Shown here piece by piece: positions 49,359 to 52,300 of a stretch of 52,300 bases of DNA (within the stretch, counting starts at the first letter, position 1; every line of letters begins with the position of its first letter). The DNA is from G020348185 sp964525045. GTDB taxonomy: Bacteria > Nitrospirota > Nitrospiria > Nitrospirales > UBA8639. The position numbers were made by a program, and so were the translations under genes. A model generated the notes under the pieces. It did no database searches and had not been told where the DNA came from. It was given only the letters and a program-made list of their open reading frames with translations. The stretch is taken from contig CAZGFD010000027.1 of the NCBI GenBank assembly GCA_964525045.1, forward strand, positions 1-52,300, read 5' to 3'.

Positions 49359-49520
49359 TCAAATTTCATTGCCATTGTAGGTCTCTTGTTGGAAAGGGAT
49401 TAAGTAAATATTTTTGCAACGGTGGCATTTGAGCTCTACCCTGTCCCGGGTTATTTTGGCCAGGAGTTTTCCGCAGATACAGCGAATGTCCTGGGAGGGG
49501 TTGTTATGTTCTTGGATCAT
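49359..49520 (-). CDS. Com-like small zinc-finger protein
   Basis: This 53-residue open frame begins MIQEHNNPSQDIRCICGKLL and contains CxC (residues 14-16) and CHRC (32-35), a four-cysteine zinc ribbon in the arrangement IRCxCGKLLAK ... LKCHRC. This matches the Com family (named after the Mu translational activator of mom), where small proteins bind RNA or DNA. It does not have a strong Shine-Dalgarno. The spacing and sequence of the cysteines make it a credible gene despite its size. Confidence 0.6.
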   Translation of the reverse strand: MIQEHNNPSQDIRCICGKLLAKITRDRVELKCHRCKNIYLIPFQQETYNGNEI

Positions 49521-49922
49521 TTATTGGACTTGATTCCAGGAAAAATATTATTAAATGAATTTGAATCTCATTTTTATTTTCATATTTAAATATCATTTTA
49601 AACTTTCTTAGTCAAGCCACAAAAACATAACCCCGGGGGTTCAATTCAAAAAGTTCTTGGATTGTCCAAGACCCACGGGAGTTCTTCGAATTCATCGAAA
49701 CATAGACAGAATCGTCGATGGATTCAGACGGGGTAACCAATAATTTCGGAAGGGAAACGATGGGGACCGTGGCTGTGGGTTCCCCGCTTCATGCTACCTG
49801 GCCCGCCAAAGGGAAGGTAAATTGACAATATCTAGGGAATGTTTTAAAGCAAGCAGGACTGAGAAATCCTCTTCACGACAGCCCACCAACCATGAATCAC
49901 TCCATATAACCCAATCACTTTC
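49521..49922. other. Intergenic region upstream of the symporter gene
   Basis: About 400 AT-rich bases, including an A/T-only stretch around 49545-49605. I see no open frame I trust. The switch from AT-rich spacer to GC-rich symporter gene is abrupt. Confidence 0.4.
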
Positions 49923-51806
49923 ATGCTCGATCTCCTCATTATCCTCCTTTTTATGGGTTGGGCAATCTGGGCAGGCTTTCGCGCGAAAACCCTGGCGTCC
50001 AAGGATCTTGGTGAGTACTTTCTTGCAGGAAGGTCGATCAAGGGGTGGAAAGCCGGCCTGAGCATGGCGGCTACCCAGTCCGCCGCAGATACACCACTCC
50101 TGGCTACGGGCCTGATCGCGACGGGCGGTGTTTTCCTGCTTTGGCGCTTGTGGATCTACGGGGTGGCCTTCCTGATGATGGGATTTCTCTTCGCGGCGCT
50201 GTGGCGGAGAGCCGGAGTCCTTACGGACGCGGAGCTGGCCGAGGTGCGCTACAGCGGGCCCTGGGTTCTTCCCCTGCGCCTTCTCAAAGCGATCTATTAT
50301 GGGACAGTCATGAATTGTGTTGTCCTGGCCATGGTGCTCGTGGCTGCCATGCGAATTGCCGAAGTATTCCTCCCCTGGCATGAATGGCTGCCCCCTTCAC
50401 TATTCGGCGGGATCCGGGCCCTCACGGAATGGCTCGGCCTTGAGTTCGCGCAGGGGGTCGGAGCCGTTGATCCGGGGACCGCCACGGCCAACAACGTCAT
50501 CAGTATCCTCGCCATCCTCGCCTTCACGGCGCTCTACTCTACCACCGGCGGGCTTCGAGCGGTGGTCTCGACCGATATCGGACAGATCACCCTGACGCTG
50601 CTTGCAACATTGATTTATGCCTATGTTGTGGCCGATGCCGCCGGTGGGTTGGGCAATATCACTGATTCCCTGGTGGCATTATACGGCCCGGAGGGGGCGG
50701 AAAAGCATCTGTCCTTTTGGCCGACCTCGTGGGAGATGATCATGCCGTTCCTCATCATCATCAGTCTGCAATGGGTGTTTCAGATGAACAGTGACGGGAC
50801 CGGATACCTGGCCCAACGCTCAATGGCGTGCCGCTCCGATCGGGACGCGCGCATTGCCGCAATCACCTTTGCCTGGGCTCAGGTCTTTGTGCGGAGTATT
50901 TTATGGCTTGTCATTGGCGTGGGGATTCTCGTTCTGGAGCCTCTGTCGCTGGCGGAAGATCCGACAAGTGTCGAGTTTGCGGCGTCCCGAGAGATTCTTT
51001 TCGTGACACAAGTGAATGATTTGCTTCCCCCCGGGCTTCGAGGTCTCATGATGGTCGGTCTCCTAGCCGCACTCTCATCGACGGTGGATTCCCATCTCAA
51101 CTGGGGGGCCAGTTACTGGGCGAATGATGTGTATCTCCGGTTGATCTCTCAACGCTGGAGAAAGCGCGAACCCGGCAACCACGAGTTAGTGATCGTCGCG
51201 CGCTTGTCCCACGTGATGATCATGGGCGTCGCTTTGTTCATCATGGGCCACCTGGGATCCATTCAGGAGGCCTGGTACCTCTCGCTGCTCTTTGGCGCCG
51301 GGATGGGGGCTGTGCTCGTCCTCCGATGGCTTTGGGAACGCATCAATGTTTTTTCGGAGTTCGGCGCCATGGCCGCAGGGCTCATTGCCGCGCCCGCGCT
51401 GCTCATGGCAACGGATCAGGAGTGGGTCAGGCTGGGTTGCATGGCGCTCATTTCCACAATCGTAGTGGTCATGATCACGCTCGCCACCCCCACGACTGAT
51501 CCGCAGGTTCTCAAGCGCTTCTATCAGAGAACTCGTCCAATAGGCTTTTGGGGTTCGACTGCAGTGAGTGCGGGAGAGGATCCCGATAAGCCGATCAAAG
51601 AACTCTTCCGCGGGCTCCGGGCTACGGCGTTCTCAGCAGGGTCGCTTTTTTTAATGTTGGTCGGGGTAGGAAAAATTATCTTTCGATTGCCTCAGGAGTC
51701 AGCGTGGCCGGCATGGGCCTTCATTGGCCTCGCGGTTGGCCTCGTCCCCTTGTGGTGGAAGGCTGCCTTCGGAAAAGATGGCTCAATGGATTCTTTGAAT
51801 GGATGA
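49923..51806 (+). CDS. Sodium:solute symporter family transporter
   Basis: This 627-residue inner-membrane protein has about 13 hydrophobic segments in the SSS/LeuT-fold order. The start is MLDLLIILLFMGWAIWAGF, followed by LAGRSIKGWKAGLSMAATQSAADTPLLATG (sodium-site region), TALYSTTGGLRAVVSTDIGQ, and AALSSTVDSHLNWGASYWANDVYLR. The last ~100 residues are less hydrophobic, then contain one or two more segments. Substrates of this family range from proline to sugars, acetate and halides; this one is unknown. By eye it is richer in GC, especially at third positions, than its neighbours, suggesting a different origin. Confidence 0.9.
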   Translation: MLDLLIILLFMGWAIWAGFRAKTLASKDLGEYFLAGRSIKGWKAGLSMAATQSAADTPLLATGLIATGGVFLLWRLWIYGVAFLMMGFLFAALWRRAGVLTDAELAEVRYSGPWVLPLRLLKAIYYGTVMNCVVLAMVLVAAMRIAEVFLPWHEWLPPSLFGGIRALTEWLGLEFAQGVGAVDPGTATANNVISILAILAFTALYSTTGGLRAVVSTDIGQITLTLLATLIYAYVVADAAGGLGNITDSLVALYGPEGAEKHLSFWPTSWEMIMPFLIIISLQWVFQMNSDGTGYLAQRSMACRSDRDARIAAITFAWAQVFVRSILWLVIGVGILVLEPLSLAEDPTSVEFAASREILFVTQVNDLLPPGLRGLMMVGLLAALSSTVDSHLNWGASYWANDVYLRLISQRWRKREPGNHELVIVARLSHVMIMGVALFIMGHLGSIQEAWYLSLLFGAGMGAVLVLRWLWERINVFSEFGAMAAGLIAAPALLMATDQEWVRLGCMALISTIVVVMITLATPTTDPQVLKRFYQRTRPIGFWGSTAVSAGEDPDKPIKELFRGLRATAFSAGSLFLMLVGVGKIIFRLPQESAWPAWAFIGLAVGLVPLWWKAAFGKDGSMDSLNG

Positions 51807-52300
51807 AAGGGGTAGTAACAAATTAAGGAATTGTGAGGCGTAGTTGAATATTTCAAAAAGGCAGCAAGTTCTGTTTCTTTCGATGCAGGAAACTCGGATA
51901 CTGAACCTTGAAAAACTAATGCATTATCTCAGGCAAATTGTCCCCTCAGAGTCGGACATTCGTTAAGGTTAATTTCTCTTCTCACCTTATAGGCATTACA
52001 TTCCATGGTGCAATCTTTATTCCCTAAGCCATTGGAACAACCCAAAGATCGGACCCTGCCTCATGTTCGACGAATTCCAGATTTCATAGGGTATTTTCAG
52101 GCTTCCTGGCAGATTTGGGCAAGTACTCCAATCCAGGGGGTTGAACCGTTTAAGGACAACAAGTTGTCTTAAAGAAGATAACTTGTCCTGGGGACTGTAA
52201 AGATCTGAGGGGTAGAAAGTGGATTTCCGAGCTATACTCGAAAGAAGTGTCTGAGGAAAGTTGAAAAAACGCGGCGTCTCGGGTTGAATTGGGTGTTGCG
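51807..52300. other. Intergenic region at the right edge
   Basis: About 490 bases without a strong gene. An imperfect inverted repeat (GGACAACAAGTTGTCTT against AAGATAACTTGTCC, 52154-52188) lies here. A 55-codon frame at 52005-52172 has a plausible composition but no ribosome binding site. Confidence 0.4.

Noticed and set aside
49178..49375. 65-codon minus-strand frame
   Set aside because: It overlaps the end of the Com-like frame and resembles no family; the four-cysteine frame is the better candidate.
52005..52172. 55-codon plus-strand frame near the right edge
   Set aside because: No Shine-Dalgarno and no recognisable motif; its end falls into the inverted repeat at 52154-52188.
1..52300. 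CRISPR array, insertion sequence, integrase or rRNA gene
   Set aside because: I looked for regularly spaced repeats, transposase motifs and rRNA blocks and found none. The repeats present are single palindromic or tandem units.

Overview
The window is about 52 kb of bacterial chromosome at roughly 50% GC. The translation-factor block (rpsB-tsf-pyrH-frr), outer-membrane lipid transport genes, lipoproteins with clear lipoboxes and an autotransporter barrel all indicate a diderm bacterium. The short EF-Ts, the MTH1187-type and YchJ/SEC-C proteins and several small proteins I cannot place suggest Nitrospirota (a Nitrospira-like organism of moderate GC). That assignment is inference, since no rRNA or other decisive marker is present.

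Layout. 1-8.0 kb: the end of an unknown gene, tRNA-Met(CAT) followed by a degenerate copy of its own 3' end, a DsrE-like exported protein, a small lipoprotein, a Sel1-repeat protein, a lipoprotein autotransporter subtilase (NalP/SphB1-like layout) and a radical SAM protein. 8.3-25.7 kb: a complete aryl-polyene-type type II polyketide cluster. A tight plus-strand operon (methyltransferase, ACP, AMP-ligase, dehydratase, acyltransferase, LolA-like protein, MMPL exporter, flavoprotein, ketosynthase, chain-length-factor-like ketosynthase, second dehydratase, ketoreductase, glycosyltransferase) faces minus-strand genes for a lipoprotein, a chorismatase (FkbO/Hyg5/XanB2 fold), a flavin-dependent-halogenase-like protein and a large methyltransferase. 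The chorismatase would supply a hydroxybenzoate starter, the ligase would load it, the KS/CLF, KR and DH set would build the polyene, and the acyltransferase, LolA-like protein and MMPL protein would place it in the outer membrane. Two flavoproteins carry halogenase signature motifs, so a halogenated, xanthomonadin-like pigment is possible.

25.8-33.6 kb: a ProA homologue whose catalytic cysteine is replaced by serine, then rpsB-tsf-pyrH-frr-alr, and on the minus strand a thiamine-binding-type protein, a precorrin-2 dehydrogenase-type siroheme enzyme and a small anchored protein. 33.9-42.2 kb: a geranylgeranyl-reductase-type flavoprotein, small conserved proteins, then a partner-switching module (response regulator-PP2C phosphatase, RsbW-like kinase, STAS protein) running directly into mlaE-mlaF-mlaD and an auxiliary lipoprotein; the STAS gene overlaps mlaE. 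42.4-52.3 kb: assorted accessory and stress genes (aldo/keto reductase and alcohol dehydrogenase facing away from each other, cupin, YchJ-like SEC-C protein, Spy-like protein, redoxin-like protein, a 53-residue Com-like zinc finger) and a GC-richer sodium:solute symporter that looks acquired.

The strongest items for a second look are the aryl-polyene cluster with its own chorismatase and two halogenase-like flavoproteins, the Cys-to-Ser ProA homologue, and the coupling of partner switching to Mla lipid transport. I saw no CRISPR array, transposase, integrase or rRNA gene.
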